Shown: positions 34,572 to 43,946, counted from the stretch's first letter. The stretch: DNA of 49,309 bases from Tindallia sp. (GCA_007134225.1 SLLE01000025.1:1-49309); one strand, 5' to 3'. The notes: generated by a model from the letters alone, not told the origin. Made by a program: numbers and translations.

Positions 34572-35369
34572 ATGGGTGAAGTATTAGTGATTACGTCTGG
34601 AAAAGGCGGGGTTGGAAAAACGACAACCACTGCGAATTTAGGAACTGGGTTGGCTCAACTAGGTAAAAAAGTTGTTGTCATCGATGCGGATATTGGACTT
34701 AGAAATTTAGATGTGGTACTTGGTTTGGAAAATCGGATTGTATACGATTTGGTAGATGTGATTGAAGGTGGATGCAGACTTCGGCAGGCCCTGATTAAAG
34801 ATAAAAGGATGCCAGAACTATATTTACTTCCTGCGGCCCAAACCAGGGATAAGAATGCCATTAATCCGGAACAAATGGAAGCACTACATGAAGATTTAAA
34901 AGAAATGTTTGACTATATTTTGGTAGACTGCCCGGCAGGCATTGAACAGGGATTCAGAAACGCCATTGCAGGCGCAGATAAAGCCATTGTTGTTACCACT
35001 CCGGAAATCTCCGCCGTAAGAGACGCCGATCGAATTATTGGCTTACTGGAAGCGGCAGAGCTCCGCAACCCAAAACTGATTGTTAATCGACTAAAGATTG
35101 ATATGGTGAAACGCGGCGACATGATGAATATTGAAGATATGCTGGATATACTTGCCATAGATTTGCTTGGCGTGATTCCGGATGATCAGGAAATTGTTAT
35201 ATCCACTAATAAAGGCGAACCCGTCGTAACAAAAATCAACTCATACTCAGGTCAGGCATATCACAACATTGCTCGGCGAGTATGTGGAGAAGATGTACCG
35301 TTGATGGATCTTGAACTTCAGAATGGTTTTGTTCACCGGATTCGAAAAGTGTTTGGCCTGGCAAAATAA
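34572..35369 (+). CDS. minD: Septum site-determining ATPase MinD
   Basis: A 265-residue membrane-binding ATPase that carries MinC. The deviant Walker A motif GKGGVGKTTT is at residues 10-19, followed by VVVIDADIGLRNLD and LVDCPAGIEQGF. The C-terminal amphipathic membrane-targeting helix is FVHRIRKVFGLAK. Start ATG 34572 after CAGGAGGGG. Lies between minC and minE. Confidence 0.97.
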   Translation: MGEVLVITSGKGGVGKTTTTANLGTGLAQLGKKVVVIDADIGLRNLDVVLGLENRIVYDLVDVIEGGCRLRQALIKDKRMPELYLLPAAQTRDKNAINPEQMEALHEDLKEMFDYILVDCPAGIEQGFRNAIAGADKAIVVTTPEISAVRDADRIIGLLEAAELRNPKLIVNRLKIDMVKRGDMMNIEDMLDILAIDLLGVIPDDQEIVISTNKGEPVVTKINSYSGQAYHNIARRVCGEDVPLMDLELQNGFVHRIRKVFGLAK

Positions 35370-35396
35370 ATTCGGAATTGAGAAGGGGGAAGAACC

Positions 35397-35681
35397 ATGG
35401 ATTTCTTTAAATTTTTTACAGGCGAAAGTAAGAAAAGTAAAAATGTTGCCAAGGAACGTTTGAAACTGGTTTTGGTCCATGATCGCGCCGACTGTTCACA
35501 GGATTTTCTTGATTCCATAAAAGTAGACCTCATTAATGTAATTTCAGAGTATATGGTAATCGATGAAGAAGAGCTGGATATCAAAATTACGAGAACAAAG
35601 CGCGAATCCGATGAATCCACCATGCCTGCGCTGGTAGCCAATATACCAATCAAACACATGAAAGACCGCAAGCGTATTTAA
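35397..35681 (+). CDS. minE: Cell division topological specificity factor MinE
   Basis: A 94-residue protein that stimulates MinD ATPase and produces pole-to-pole oscillation. It has the amphipathic N-terminus MDFFKFF, the contact helix AKERLKLVLVHDRADC, and the C-terminal dimer domain with ISEYMVIDEEELDI. Having MinE rather than DivIVA as the topological factor fits Clostridia. The radical SAM gene follows after 29 nt. Confidence 0.96.
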   Translation: MDFFKFFTGESKKSKNVAKERLKLVLVHDRADCSQDFLDSIKVDLINVISEYMVIDEEELDIKITRTKRESDESTMPALVANIPIKHMKDRKRI

Positions 35682-35710
35682 GCTGTTAGACAGAGGAGAT
35701 ATCTTCATAT

Positions 35711-37537
35711 ATGAATTTGGAAAAATTGCTTAAACAAGTGGAAAAACCTGCTCAATACCTTGGGAACGAATACAACAGTATCCGAAAAGAAATCAGTGAT
35801 AACACCATCCGCTTTGGCTGGTGTTTTCCGGATTTGTATGAGATTGGCATGAGTCATTTGGGCAGCTTGATCATGTATCATTTGCTGAATGAAAAGCAGG
35901 AAATTTTCTGCGAACGTTTTTATATGCCTGCAGAAGATATGACAAAACTACTGTTAGAAAATGACGTGAAACTCTTTAGCCTGGAAACAAAAACACCTAT
36001 GAAGGAATTCGATGTGATCGGGTTTACACTTCAATACGAACTCAGTTATACCAATATACTTCATATGCTACGGATGTCAGACTTGTCATTTCGCTCAAGG
36101 GATAGAAGTGAGAAGGATCCGATTATCATCATGGGTGGTCCATGTGCTTATAATCCGGAACCAATTGCTGATATTGCTGATATTGTTGTCATAGGAGAGG
36201 CAGAAGAAGTGATCCTTGAGATCATGGAGACCTACCAAAAGCATAAAGCAGATAAAGCTGCGTTTCTGTCTGCGGTTTCAAAGCGCGAAGGAGTCTACGT
36301 TCCTTCCCTCTATCGAGTAATAGCAGACGACCAAAATTTGTTCAATGTCATAGAGCCTATTAATGCAGAAGCACCATCCAGAATCACCAAAAGATACATA
36401 AAGAATTTGGATCAATCCTACTATCCGGACAAACCGTTAATGCCGCATATGAAAACCGTTCATGACCGTGCAACGATTGAATTGTTCAGAGGATGTATTC
36501 GGGGATGCCGTTTTTGCCAGGCGGGAATGATTTATAGACCTGTTAGAGAGAAAGGCAAAGAAAAACTCTTAAGCGATGCCAAAACCATCATCCAAAACAC
36601 AGGATACGACGAATTGTCACTTACGTCTCTGAGTACCAGTGACTACACAAAACTCTTTGACCTATCAAATGAGCTGATGAAAGATCTTGAAAGTCAAAAG
36701 GTAGGGCTGTCCCTGCCTTCTTTGAGGCTGGACAATATGACGTTGGATATTTTAAAGCAGGTTCAGCGGGTTCGTAAATCAGGCTTAACCTTCGCCCCGG
36801 AAGCTGGCAGTCAACGCCTTCGGGATGTCATCAACAAAGGAATCAGCGAAGAAGACCTGATCCTTTCCGTGAAAGAAGCTTACCAGGCCGGATGGAGCCA
36901 GGTTAAACTGTACTTTATGATAGGCTTGCCAACAGAGACCATGGAAGATGTTGAAGCCATTTATCAACTGGTGTCCAAACTTGATCATGACGTTTTTCAA
37001 AAACGAGATCCTATTTACAAGCACCCGTTGAAAATAAGTGTTAGTGTTTCTAATTTTGTACCCAAACCCTTTACTCCGTTTCAATGGAGCCAACATGATA
37101 CAATGGAAAATCTTGCAGAGAAACACCGCGTGCTCAAAGAAAAGTTTCGAAAGCGACGATCCATTCAATTCAGCTACCATGATCCAGAAACCAGCTTCCT
37201 TGAAGGTGTTTTTGCCAGAGGTGATCGAAAATTATCGGAAGTGCTGATTCGCGCCTACGAAAAAGGCTGTCGATTTGATGGCTGGGCTGAAAATTTTAAT
37301 TTTGACGCCTGGATGGAAGCCTTCCAAGAGATGAAAGTGGATCCGAACCTATATACCTCAGTAGAAAGACCTATTGAAAAACCTCTCCCCTGGGATCATA
37401 TTAATGCGCTGGTAACAAAAGAATTTTTGGCGAGAGAATATGAAAAATCGCTTCAGGCACAAAAAACTCCCCATTGTCGCGAACAGTGTTCTGGTTGTGG
37501 ATTGCAATTCGGGGAAGGCGGTGGCATATGCCCATGA
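35711..37537 (+). CDS. B12-binding-domain radical SAM protein, TIGR03960 family
   Basis: A 608-residue protein with an N-terminal cobalamin-binding-like domain (about 30-200; GFTLQYELSYTNIL and GGPCAYNPEPIAD) and a radical SAM core with C262-x3-C266-x2-C269 in GCIRGCRFCQAGM. The C-terminus ends with a Cys cluster (CREQCSGCGLQFG), possibly an extra metal site. In Clostridia it is nearly always followed, as here, by a DUF2344 protein and RNase G. The substrate is unknown; a role in RNA or ribosome modification is only inferred from the neighbourhood. Confidence 0.92.
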   Translation: MNLEKLLKQVEKPAQYLGNEYNSIRKEISDNTIRFGWCFPDLYEIGMSHLGSLIMYHLLNEKQEIFCERFYMPAEDMTKLLLENDVKLFSLETKTPMKEFDVIGFTLQYELSYTNILHMLRMSDLSFRSRDRSEKDPIIIMGGPCAYNPEPIADIADIVVIGEAEEVILEIMETYQKHKADKAAFLSAVSKREGVYVPSLYRVIADDQNLFNVIEPINAEAPSRITKRYIKNLDQSYYPDKPLMPHMKTVHDRATIELFRGCIRGCRFCQAGMIYRPVREKGKEKLLSDAKTIIQNTGYDELSLTSLSTSDYTKLFDLSNELMKDLESQKVGLSLPSLRLDNMTLDILKQVQRVRKSGLTFAPEAGSQRLRDVINKGISEEDLILSVKEAYQAGWSQVKLYFMIGLPTETMEDVEAIYQLVSKLDHDVFQKRDPIYKHPLKISVSVSNFVPKPFTPFQWSQHDTMENLAEKHRVLKEKFRKRRSIQFSYHDPETSFLEGVFARGDRKLSEVLIRAYEKGCRFDGWAENFNFDAWMEAFQEMKVDPNLYTSVERPIEKPLPWDHINALVTKEFLAREYEKSLQAQKTPHCREQCSGCGLQFGEGGGICP

Positions 37538-38310
37538 TGATGCGAGCTAAATATGCGAAAGAAGGCATGATGAAATACCTGTCGCACCTGGACCTGGTTC
37601 GACTGTTTGAAAGAGCCTTTCGCAGGGCGGAAATACCACTGGCGTTCTCCCAGGGTTTTAACCCGCATCCGATAGTTTCCTTTGCTTCTCCTTTAAGCAT
37701 TGGCGTTAGCAGTGAAGCTGAGTATTTCGATTTGGTGCTTAGCAAAGCAATGCATGAGGCGGAATTTGTTCGAAAACTTAATCATACGCTTCCGGAAGGA
37801 ATTCGGCTGGTGACAGCCAAGTACCACGAAATAGAAAAAGTGCCTTCCTTAATGAAGGAGTCAGCATTAATTTCTTACCGGGTCGAAGGATATGCAGACC
37901 ATACATTGGAAACGAATCAGCTGGAATCATCCCTTGATATTTTCTTGGATGGAGAAGAAATATGGATCGATAAAATCATTAAAAAAAACAAATATAAACA
38001 TCGAAGGCAACAGAAAATCACAAGAATTAATATTCGGCCCCTGATTCATGCTTTAGCAATTCAATCGGTAAGAGACAACTATATGAGTGCGGAAATTCAA
38101 ATTCATAACTTGGACAGCGGAACCGTTAAGCCATTGATTGTCTTTCGGGAATGGTTTCATTCAGCGAATCTTCAGATTGACTTGGACCAGTTGTCTATTC
38201 ATCGTTTGGAAGTATTCCGCATCAACGAACAGGCAGAGTATGAGCCCATTCTTCCTTCGGATTCTTCTATGGTGCAGGAATTGAACAGTGGAAAGCGGGA
38301 TGTTGAATGA
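37528..38310 (+). CDS. TIGR03936 radical SAM-associated protein (DUF2344)
   Basis: A 260-residue protein with the family motifs MKYLSHLDLVRLFERAFRRAEIPLAFSQGFNPHP (read in parts), which lie near the N-terminus and suggest an RNA- or nucleotide-binding ferredoxin-like fold. It overlaps the radical SAM gene by 10 nt: ATG 37528 sits behind GGGGAAGGCGGTGG, while the frame is open further upstream without a ribosome site. It overlaps rng by 4 nt (ATGA). It is presumed to work with the radical SAM protein. Confidence 0.88.
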   Translation: MPMMMRAKYAKEGMMKYLSHLDLVRLFERAFRRAEIPLAFSQGFNPHPIVSFASPLSIGVSSEAEYFDLVLSKAMHEAEFVRKLNHTLPEGIRLVTAKYHEIEKVPSLMKESALISYRVEGYADHTLETNQLESSLDIFLDGEEIWIDKIIKKNKYKHRRQQKITRINIRPLIHALAIQSVRDNYMSAEIQIHNLDSGTVKPLIVFREWFHSANLQIDLDQLSIHRLEVFRINEQAEYEPILPSDSSMVQELNSGKRDVE

Positions 38311-39731
38311 ATCATATTATTGCTGATGTAGGTGTATTCGAAACAAGAGCTGCCGTGCTTGAAGGCGATAGGGTAGAAGAACTTCATTTTGAAAGAAATA
38401 AGCATAAAAGTAAGGTTAACAATGTTTACTGTGGAAAGATTGTTAATATTGTCCAGGGAATGGGAACTATATTTGTTGATATCGGCATCGATAAGAATGT
38501 TTTTTTGCATGAATCAGATCTTAATAAACCATTGAAACACTTGAGTGAGGGAGATTCGTTGCTGGTCCAAATCACAAAAGACGCCCTTGGAAGCAAAGGA
38601 GCAAAGGCGACGGCTTTTCTTTCCTTTCCGGGCAAATATGTGGTCTTGCTTTCTGAAGAAAAGCATATTGGTATATCGAACCGGGTTGTCGATGAAAGAG
38701 AAAGAGAAAGGCTCCAAAATTTGGCACATGAACTCATAGAAGACACATCTTATGGCATTATCATGCGAACGGAAGCAGTTCATCAATCGGATGAAATAAT
38801 CGAAACGGACTTTCGTTACCTCCAGAAACAGTGGGAGCAAGTGGAATCCGAAAAACGATGGGCTGAGAAAGGAGACGTTCTTTTTCGTGAAGAAGATCTG
38901 CTAACGAGATTGCTGAGAGATGTCATGAACCATAACACAGAATCTTTTCTGATCAATGATGCGAAAGAAACAGAAAGGGTTCGTGGCCTGTGTGAGGTTT
39001 TAATGCCAGAATATCTTCCGCGAATTAGACACAGCGAACCAAAAGAAAATCTTTTCGAAAAATATGAGATTGAAGCCCAATGGAAAAATGCCATGAAAAG
39101 TAAAATTGTTTTGAAAAGTGGAGGAAGTCTTGTGATTAACGCCACAGAGGCTCTAACGGTTATTGATGTTAATAGCGGTAAGTTTACCGGGAGCAGTTCT
39201 TTTGAGAACACCATCTTTCAAATTAACATGGAAGCTGTGCAGGAAATAGCCAGACAGCTTCGATTACGAGATATTGGCGGAATTATTGTGATTGACTTTA
39301 TCGATATGAAAAACGCTGGGAATAAGGAAAAATTGCTACGCGAACTAAACCTGGCGTTCAGCAAAGACCGCCAAAAAACCGTGGTTTTGGGGATCACCAA
39401 GGTGGGTTTGGTTGAAGTGACCCGTAAAAAAACAAGAGAAAAAGTGGACTCTCTTTTTAATGAAGCCTGTAGCGTATGCCACGGAACAGGAAGGGTGCCA
39501 TCCGTTTACCGGCATATATATGAACTTGAAAATCAGTTCCGAAGACTGGAAAAGCAACCAGATATTCATGCATTGGCCATAAGCGTTCATCCTGATCGTT
39601 GGATCGAATTGGAAAAAGAAGGCCTGAGCATCCAAACCATGGCTGAAGCTTACGGACTGGAAGCAACAATCATTAAGGATGAATCCCGTCTAAACAATGA
39701 TTTCCAAGTGAAAATATATGGAAAATCATAG
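38307..39731 (+). CDS. rng: Ribonuclease G/E family endoribonuclease
   Basis: A 474-residue RNase G type enzyme that cuts single-stranded RNA with 5'-monophosphate preference and matures rRNA or mRNA. It has an S1 domain (about 36-118), the catalytic aspartates D287 (TVIDVNSGKF) and D330 (IIVIDFIDM) that bind magnesium, and a Zn-link C388-x2-C391 (CSVCHGTGRVPS). The long RNase E scaffold tail is absent, so it is RNase G-like. Third gene of the radical SAM operon, coupled by ATGA. Confidence 0.94.
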   Translation: MNHIIADVGVFETRAAVLEGDRVEELHFERNKHKSKVNNVYCGKIVNIVQGMGTIFVDIGIDKNVFLHESDLNKPLKHLSEGDSLLVQITKDALGSKGAKATAFLSFPGKYVVLLSEEKHIGISNRVVDERERERLQNLAHELIEDTSYGIIMRTEAVHQSDEIIETDFRYLQKQWEQVESEKRWAEKGDVLFREEDLLTRLLRDVMNHNTESFLINDAKETERVRGLCEVLMPEYLPRIRHSEPKENLFEKYEIEAQWKNAMKSKIVLKSGGSLVINATEALTVIDVNSGKFTGSSSFENTIFQINMEAVQEIARQLRLRDIGGIIVIDFIDMKNAGNKEKLLRELNLAFSKDRQKTVVLGITKVGLVEVTRKKTREKVDSLFNEACSVCHGTGRVPSVYRHIYELENQFRRLEKQPDIHALAISVHPDRWIELEKEGLSIQTMAEAYGLEATIIKDESRLNNDFQVKIYGKS

Positions 39732-39777
39732 CAGTAACCGCTGGTTGGATAGCGAAACATGGATGACGAAATATGCG

Positions 39778-39806
39778 TTGACAACATCTGTTAGCAGTGG
39801 TATAAT
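39778..39806 (+). promoter_or_regulatory. Strong promoter of the rplU-prp-rpmA operon
   Basis: TTGACA at 39778-39783, a 17-nt spacer and TATAAT at 39801-39806 are full consensus. Predicted transcription start near 39813, leaving a leader of about 77 nt before rplU. Confidence 0.93.
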
Positions 39807-39811
39807 ATGTG

Positions 39812-39889
39812 TTCGTAGAAGCCGCTCAAATCGGGTTAAAACCTGTAAGGTGCCTGGATTTGGCGAGACTGGTTAGAGGAGGTGTCATA
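39812..39889 (+). ncRNA. L21 leader (ribosomal protein autoregulatory leader candidate)
   Basis: The leader between the consensus promoter and rplU contains GGTTAAAACC and further self-complementary GCC/GGC segments, and ends in GAGGAGG. Firmicutes have a described L21 leader RNA at this position thought to sense L21. The placement and size fit; I could not check the full consensus. Confidence 0.55.
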
Positions 39890-40201
39890 ATGTACGCAAT
39901 TATTGAAACAGGTGGCAAACAGTACCGGGTTGAAGAAGGATCCACACTGGTGGTTGAAAAGCTTGAGGTGGGTAAAGGTGAGACTGTTAAGCTGGACAAG
40001 GTGTTGGCTGTCTCCAAAGACGGAGAGCTTTCAATGGGTCAGCCTTTAGTGGAAGGTGCTTCAGTTGAGGCAACTGTAGTTGAGAATGGTAAAGCGGATA
40101 AAATTATTGTCTTCAAGTATAAACCCAAGAAAGACTACAGACGAAAAAAAGGCCATCGACAACCATACACAAAGTTAAAAGTTCAAAGCATCAATGCATA
40201 G
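39890..40201 (+). CDS. rplU: Large ribosomal subunit protein bL21
   Basis: A 103-residue ribosomal protein that binds 23S rRNA. It starts [17 protein letters not shown] and ends with the basic rRNA-binding motif [24 protein letters not shown] 39890 follows GAGGAGG; the frame is open further upstream into the leader RNA but without a ribosome site. First gene of rplU-prp-rpmA. Confidence 0.98.
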   Translation: MYAIIETGGKQYRVEEGSTLVVEKLEVGKGETVKLDKVLAVSKDGELSMGQPLVEGASVEATVVENGKADKIIVFKYKPKKDYRRKKGHRQPYTKLKVQSINA

Positions 40202-40214
40202 GTTAAGATGACGT

Positions 40215-40550
40215 ATGATCACTATTAAACTCATGAGAAACAAAAAAGGCGATATCGTTGAATATATGGTAAGCGGTCACGCGAATACAGATGAATATGG
40301 AAAAGATATTGTATGTGCTGCGATATCAATACTTGCTCAGACGATGATTCTTGGGATTCATCGAATCCTGGAGTCTGAACCTGACTGGTCAGCAGAAAAT
40401 GGTCATTTGAAATGTTCGCTGCCAGGCACATTGGACCATGAACAACGAAACCAGGTTAATGCGATCCTGGAGACGATGGCACTGGGATTTGAAAATCTAA
40501 GGGTGCAGTATCCGGAATCGATAAGGATTGAAACAAAGGAGGTGCGCTGA
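40215..40550 (+). CDS. Ribosomal-processing cysteine protease Prp
   Basis: A 111-residue protease that removes the N-terminal extension of L27 in Firmicutes. The catalytic His and Cys are in [19 protein letters not shown] (His22, Cys34). It lies between rplU and rpmA, as in Staphylococcus and Bacillus, and the L27 encoded next door has a cleavable extension. The stop overlaps the rpmA start codon by one base. Confidence 0.95.
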   Translation: MITIKLMRNKKGDIVEYMVSGHANTDEYGKDIVCAAISILAQTMILGIHRILESEPDWSAENGHLKCSLPGTLDHEQRNQVNAILETMALGFENLRVQYPESIRIETKEVR

Positions 40551-40849
40551 TGTTATTCAAAATGAATTTACAACTGTTTGCCAGTAAAAAAGGTGTTGGG
40601 AGCTCCAGGAACGGTCGTGATAGTCAGTCCAAAAGACTGGGTGTCAAGCGGAGTGACGGACAGGAAGTAACAGCTGGCAGCATTATTATTCGACAAAGAG
40701 GAACAAAAATCCATCCGGGACAGAATGTGGGACGTGGTGGTGACGATACGTTGTTTGCAATGATTGACGGAATCGTTAAGTTTGAGCGTAAAGATAAAAA
40801 GAGAAAGCAGGTAAGCATTTATACCGCTGAACATGCACCAGTACAGTAA
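40550..40849 (+). CDS. rpmA: Large ribosomal subunit protein bL27 with cleavable N-terminal extension
   Basis: A 99-residue ribosomal protein near the peptidyl transferase centre. The N-terminus [15 protein letters not shown] carries the Prp cleavage motif (cut after LQLF), giving a mature protein beginning ASKKG. Family motifs are [17 protein letters not shown] and [16 protein letters not shown] 40550 follows AAAGGAGG inside prp. A terminator follows. Confidence 0.97.
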   Translation: MLFKMNLQLFASKKGVGSSRNGRDSQSKRLGVKRSDGQEVTAGSIIIRQRGTKIHPGQNVGRGGDDTLFAMIDGIVKFERKDKKRKQVSIYTAEHAPVQ

Positions 40850-40872
40850 AATCAATCATATCAGCACTTGAT

Positions 40873-40897
40873 AAGCCGCCTTGAAGGCGGCTTTTTT
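40873..40897 (+). terminator. Terminator of the rplU-prp-rpmA operon
   Basis: AAGCCGCC at 40873-40880 pairs with GGCGGCTT at 40886-40893 and is followed by a run of T to 40897. Confidence 0.93.
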
Positions 40898-40944
40898 ACC
40901 ATTTAGGAAAAAAGTGGAATGACATTTGAAAGGCAGGAACCTTT

Positions 40945-42264
40945 ATGTTTATAGATCAGGCAGAAATCCAGCTTAAGGCAGGTGATGGCGGTAATGGCAT
41001 TGTCGCCTTCAGGCGGGAGACCTACGTGCCAGATGGGGGACCATCCGGTGGTGACGGAGGGAAAGGCGGCGACATTATTTTTGAAGCAGACGCCAATCTT
41101 CGAACCTTAATGGATTTTCGATATAAAAGAAAATATGAAGCAGAACGCGGCGAAGATGGTAAGAATAAGAATTGCTTTGGCAGACAAGGAAAAGACTTGA
41201 TTGTCAAAGTACCCTGCGGCACATTAATTAAAAACAAAAACACAGAAAAGATAATGGCAGATCTTACGAGAGATGGACAACGCTTTCTTGTTGCAGAAGG
41301 AGGCCATGGCGGAAAAGGCAATGCAAGGTTTAAAACTTCTGTACGCCAGGCGCCGAACTTTGCCACAGCAGGCGAAAAAGGTTATAGCGTTGAGGTTGTT
41401 TTGGAATTGAAACTGATCGCAGATGTAGGGTTAGTAGGATTTCCCAACGTCGGAAAGTCGACATTGCTATCCGTCATTACGGATGCACAGCCTAAAATAG
41501 CCAATTATCATTTTACGACCTTAACTCCCAACCTGGGTGTCGTGCAGAATCAGTGGGGAGATAGCTTTGTGGTGGCAGACATTCCAGGCGTGATTGAAGG
41601 GGCTCACCAGGGAGTTGGGCTTGGGCTGGATTTTCTGAGGCACATTGAACGAACAAAAGTGTTAGTGCATGTATTGGATATTGCAGGTATTGAAGGCAGA
41701 AATCCACTGGAAGATTTTCAACAGTTAAATAATGAATTAAAACAATATGAAATTGATTTATCGGATCGACCACAAATTATTGCGGCGAATAAATCAGATT
41801 TAATCAGTGATCCATCGATTTTTGATGAATTTATTGATACAATGAAATCAGATGGGTATCCGGTGGTATTGATATCGGCAGCAACTGGCAATGGAATCGA
41901 CGAACTGCTGAAAGAAGTTAGCCACTTGCTGAAAAAAACAGAAGAAAAAGAAGCGGAACAGACAAAAATGGAAGCAGCAACAGCGGAAGATGAGTCCAGC
42001 AGAAAGGTAATACGCTTTTCGGACCAGGAAGATACAAAAAGATTTAACGCCTTTAAGAAGAATAATGTTTACTATGTGGAAGGCGAAATGGTGCGTAAGC
42101 TGATTTATTCTCTCAATATGGATAGCATGGATGCTCTGTTCCATTTTTATCGTGTTCTGCAAAAAAATGGTGTGATCAAAGAATTAAAAAAGCTAGGAAT
42201 TCAGGAAGGCGACACGGTAAACATCATGGATGTAGAATTTGATTTTGTGGAAAATCCGGAATAA
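40945..42264 (+). CDS. obgE: GTPase Obg
   Basis: A 439-residue ribosome-assembly GTPase. The glycine-rich Obg fold (1-158) contains PDGGPSGGDGGKGGD. The G domain has G1 GFPNVGKST at 165-173, VADIPGVIEGA (G3) and ANKSD (G4). A Glu-rich linker (about 330-355) leads to the C-terminal OCT domain (about 360-430), as in B. subtilis Obg. ATG 40945 follows AGGCAGGA. It comes after the L27 terminator, so it has a separate promoter or reads through. Confidence 0.97.
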   Translation: MFIDQAEIQLKAGDGGNGIVAFRRETYVPDGGPSGGDGGKGGDIIFEADANLRTLMDFRYKRKYEAERGEDGKNKNCFGRQGKDLIVKVPCGTLIKNKNTEKIMADLTRDGQRFLVAEGGHGGKGNARFKTSVRQAPNFATAGEKGYSVEVVLELKLIADVGLVGFPNVGKSTLLSVITDAQPKIANYHFTTLTPNLGVVQNQWGDSFVVADIPGVIEGAHQGVGLGLDFLRHIERTKVLVHVLDIAGIEGRNPLEDFQQLNNELKQYEIDLSDRPQIIAANKSDLISDPSIFDEFIDTMKSDGYPVVLISAATGNGIDELLKEVSHLLKKTEEKEAEQTKMEAATAEDESSRKVIRFSDQEDTKRFNAFKKNNVYYVEGEMVRKLIYSLNMDSMDALFHFYRVLQKNGVIKELKKLGIQEGDTVNIMDVEFDFVENPE

Positions 42265-42303
42265 TATTAACCGAACCCCTATCTGATAAAGGATGGATAT
42301 CTC

Positions 42304-42939
42304 GTGACAGACAGGAAAAGACAAAAAGCAGGGATTTTGGGCGGGACTTTTGATCCGATTCATAACGGACACCTGTTTATTGCACAGACAGCATTAGAAG
42401 AAGTAGAACTTGATCGGGTTGTTTTTGTGCCCTCTGGTCGTCCGCCGCATAAAACCCATCAAAGGATCACCGAATCAGCACATCGCCTGAAGATGCTTCA
42501 GAAAGCCATACAGTCAAACCCTTACTTCGAGTGCTCTACCTGTGAGATTGATAATGAAAAGATCGGATACACCTATGATTTACTGGAAAAGATGAAACAA
42601 AATAATCCGGATGTTGATTTTTATTTCATTATGGGTGCTGATTCCTTTATGGACATTAAGAGTTGGTACCGTTATAACGCACTATTAACGTTGGCGGGAT
42701 TCATTGTCATGAAGCGTAAAGGGTATGATGCTCAGTTGCTTGATCACCAGGCACATCACTTTTCTCAAAAACAACAGGAAAAGATTATCATACTGGATAG
42801 CCCAAAACTGGAAATATCTTCTTCCGACATCCGGAATCGTGTTAACCTTGGTAAATCGATTAAATACCTGGTACCGGAGGAAGTGGAACGTTACATTGAA
42901 AGCAATCGTCTATATCGGAATGGACAGGAGTGCCTATGA
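42304..42939 (+). CDS. nadD: Nicotinate-nucleotide adenylyltransferase
   Basis: A 211-residue enzyme that makes nicotinic acid adenine dinucleotide from NaMN and ATP. The nucleotidyltransferase motif GGTFDPIHNGHL is at residues 14-25; PSGRPPHKT near 44-52 and the C-terminal SSSDIRNRVNLGKSIKYLVPEEV (read in parts) are family features. Start GTG 42304 behind AAAGGATGG. The stop overlaps the yqeK start (ATGA), and the order nadD-yqeK-rsfS is classic for Firmicutes. Confidence 0.97.
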   Translation: MTDRKRQKAGILGGTFDPIHNGHLFIAQTALEEVELDRVVFVPSGRPPHKTHQRITESAHRLKMLQKAIQSNPYFECSTCEIDNEKIGYTYDLLEKMKQNNPDVDFYFIMGADSFMDIKSWYRYNALLTLAGFIVMKRKGYDAQLLDHQAHHFSQKQQEKIIILDSPKLEISSSDIRNRVNLGKSIKYLVPEEVERYIESNRLYRNGQECL

Positions 42940-43532
42940 CGGACCAATCTAAACTGATTGACAGGATCAGAAAAGAAGTGGAGAAAAAAACAACGCCAAA
43001 GCGTTATCAGCATATTCAGGGTGTTGTTCAATCAGCTGTTTGGCTTGCAAAAAAATATGGAGCAAATGAACAATCGGCAGAAATTGCTGCGCTTTTGCAT
43101 GACTACGCAAAAAATGACTCCAGGCAGACTCTGAATCATTTTATTAAGGATCACAACCTTCAATTGGACCCGATCCTGCAACATGCTCACCAGCTGATTC
43201 ATGGCAAAGTGGCAGCTGTTATGGCTGAAAGAGATTTTGGCATCACGGATCAGGAAATACTGCTTGCCATTGAGAGTCATACCACTGGAAGACCGGGCAT
43301 GAGTAAGCTGGAACAAATAATTTATCTGGCAGACTTTATCGAGCCGGAAAGAGATTATGCGGCAGTTCATCATTTGCGAAAACTGGCTGAAGAAGATCTG
43401 GAAAAAGCGGTGTTCACAGCGCTGAACAATACCATGATTTACGTGTTGCGGACAAAAAAACTGCTCCATCCCAGCACGCTGGAATGTCGAAATCAGATGC
43501 TGATGGAAAATCCATCACTGGCAGAAATATAG
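42936..43532 (+). CDS. yqeK: YqeK-type HD-domain Ap4A hydrolase (symmetrical)
   Basis: A 198-residue HD-domain phosphohydrolase that splits diadenosine tetraphosphate to two ADP. The metal site is visible as RYQHIQGV near residue 25, AALLHDYAK near 52-60 and the later LADFIEPERDY. ATG 42936 with AGGAG 6 nt upstream is preferred over an in-frame GTG at 42930. Coupled to nadD. Confidence 0.94.
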   Translation: MTDQSKLIDRIRKEVEKKTTPKRYQHIQGVVQSAVWLAKKYGANEQSAEIAALLHDYAKNDSRQTLNHFIKDHNLQLDPILQHAHQLIHGKVAAVMAERDFGITDQEILLAIESHTTGRPGMSKLEQIIYLADFIEPERDYAAVHHLRKLAEEDLEKAVFTALNNTMIYVLRTKKLLHPSTLECRNQMLMENPSLAEI

Positions 43533-43564
43533 GATAGAGATAACACATAGAAGGAGGTTTGTAA

Positions 43565-43924
43565 GTGACAGAAAATCAAAAGATCAAAAATTTGGTCAAG
43601 CGAATGGTTGAACACATGGAAGAAAAACATGGACAGAATATTACCGTTCTTGATCTGCAGGGAATATCCAGTATGTGTGATTACTTTGTGATCAGCAGTG
43701 CAACGTCTGAAAGACAGGTGAAAGCCATTGCAGAAGGAATAAGAGACGGGCTTGAAGAAGAAGCTATTTTTCCGACTCATGTCGAAGGATTAAGGGAAGC
43801 CAGATGGATCCTATTGGACTACGGTGACATTATCGTACATCTTTTTGTTCAGGAGGATCGGGATCACTATGGACTGGAAACCATCTGGAAAGATGCACCG
43901 GTCGTAAACATTGACACATTATAA
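43565..43924 (+). CDS. rsfS: Ribosome silencing factor RsfS
   Basis: A 119-residue protein that binds L14 and keeps ribosomal subunits apart in poor growth conditions. Motifs: VLDLQGISSMCDYFVISSATSERQVKAIAE (read in parts), EGLREARWILLDYGDIIVHLF. Start GTG 43565 behind AAGGAGG. The leuS promoter lies inside its last codons. Confidence 0.96.
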   Translation: MTENQKIKNLVKRMVEHMEEKHGQNITVLDLQGISSMCDYFVISSATSERQVKAIAEGIRDGLEEEAIFPTHVEGLREARWILLDYGDIIVHLFVQEDRDHYGLETIWKDAPVVNIDTL

Positions 43925-43940
43925 ACCCTTAAGATATAAT
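43911..43940 (+). promoter_or_regulatory. Promoter of leuS, inside the 3' end of rsfS
   Basis: TTGACA at 43911-43916, an 18-nt spacer and TATAAT at 43935-43940 give a strong promoter. The predicted transcription start is near 43947, about 165 nt before leuS. Confidence 0.85.
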
Positions 43941-43946
43941 AATATG

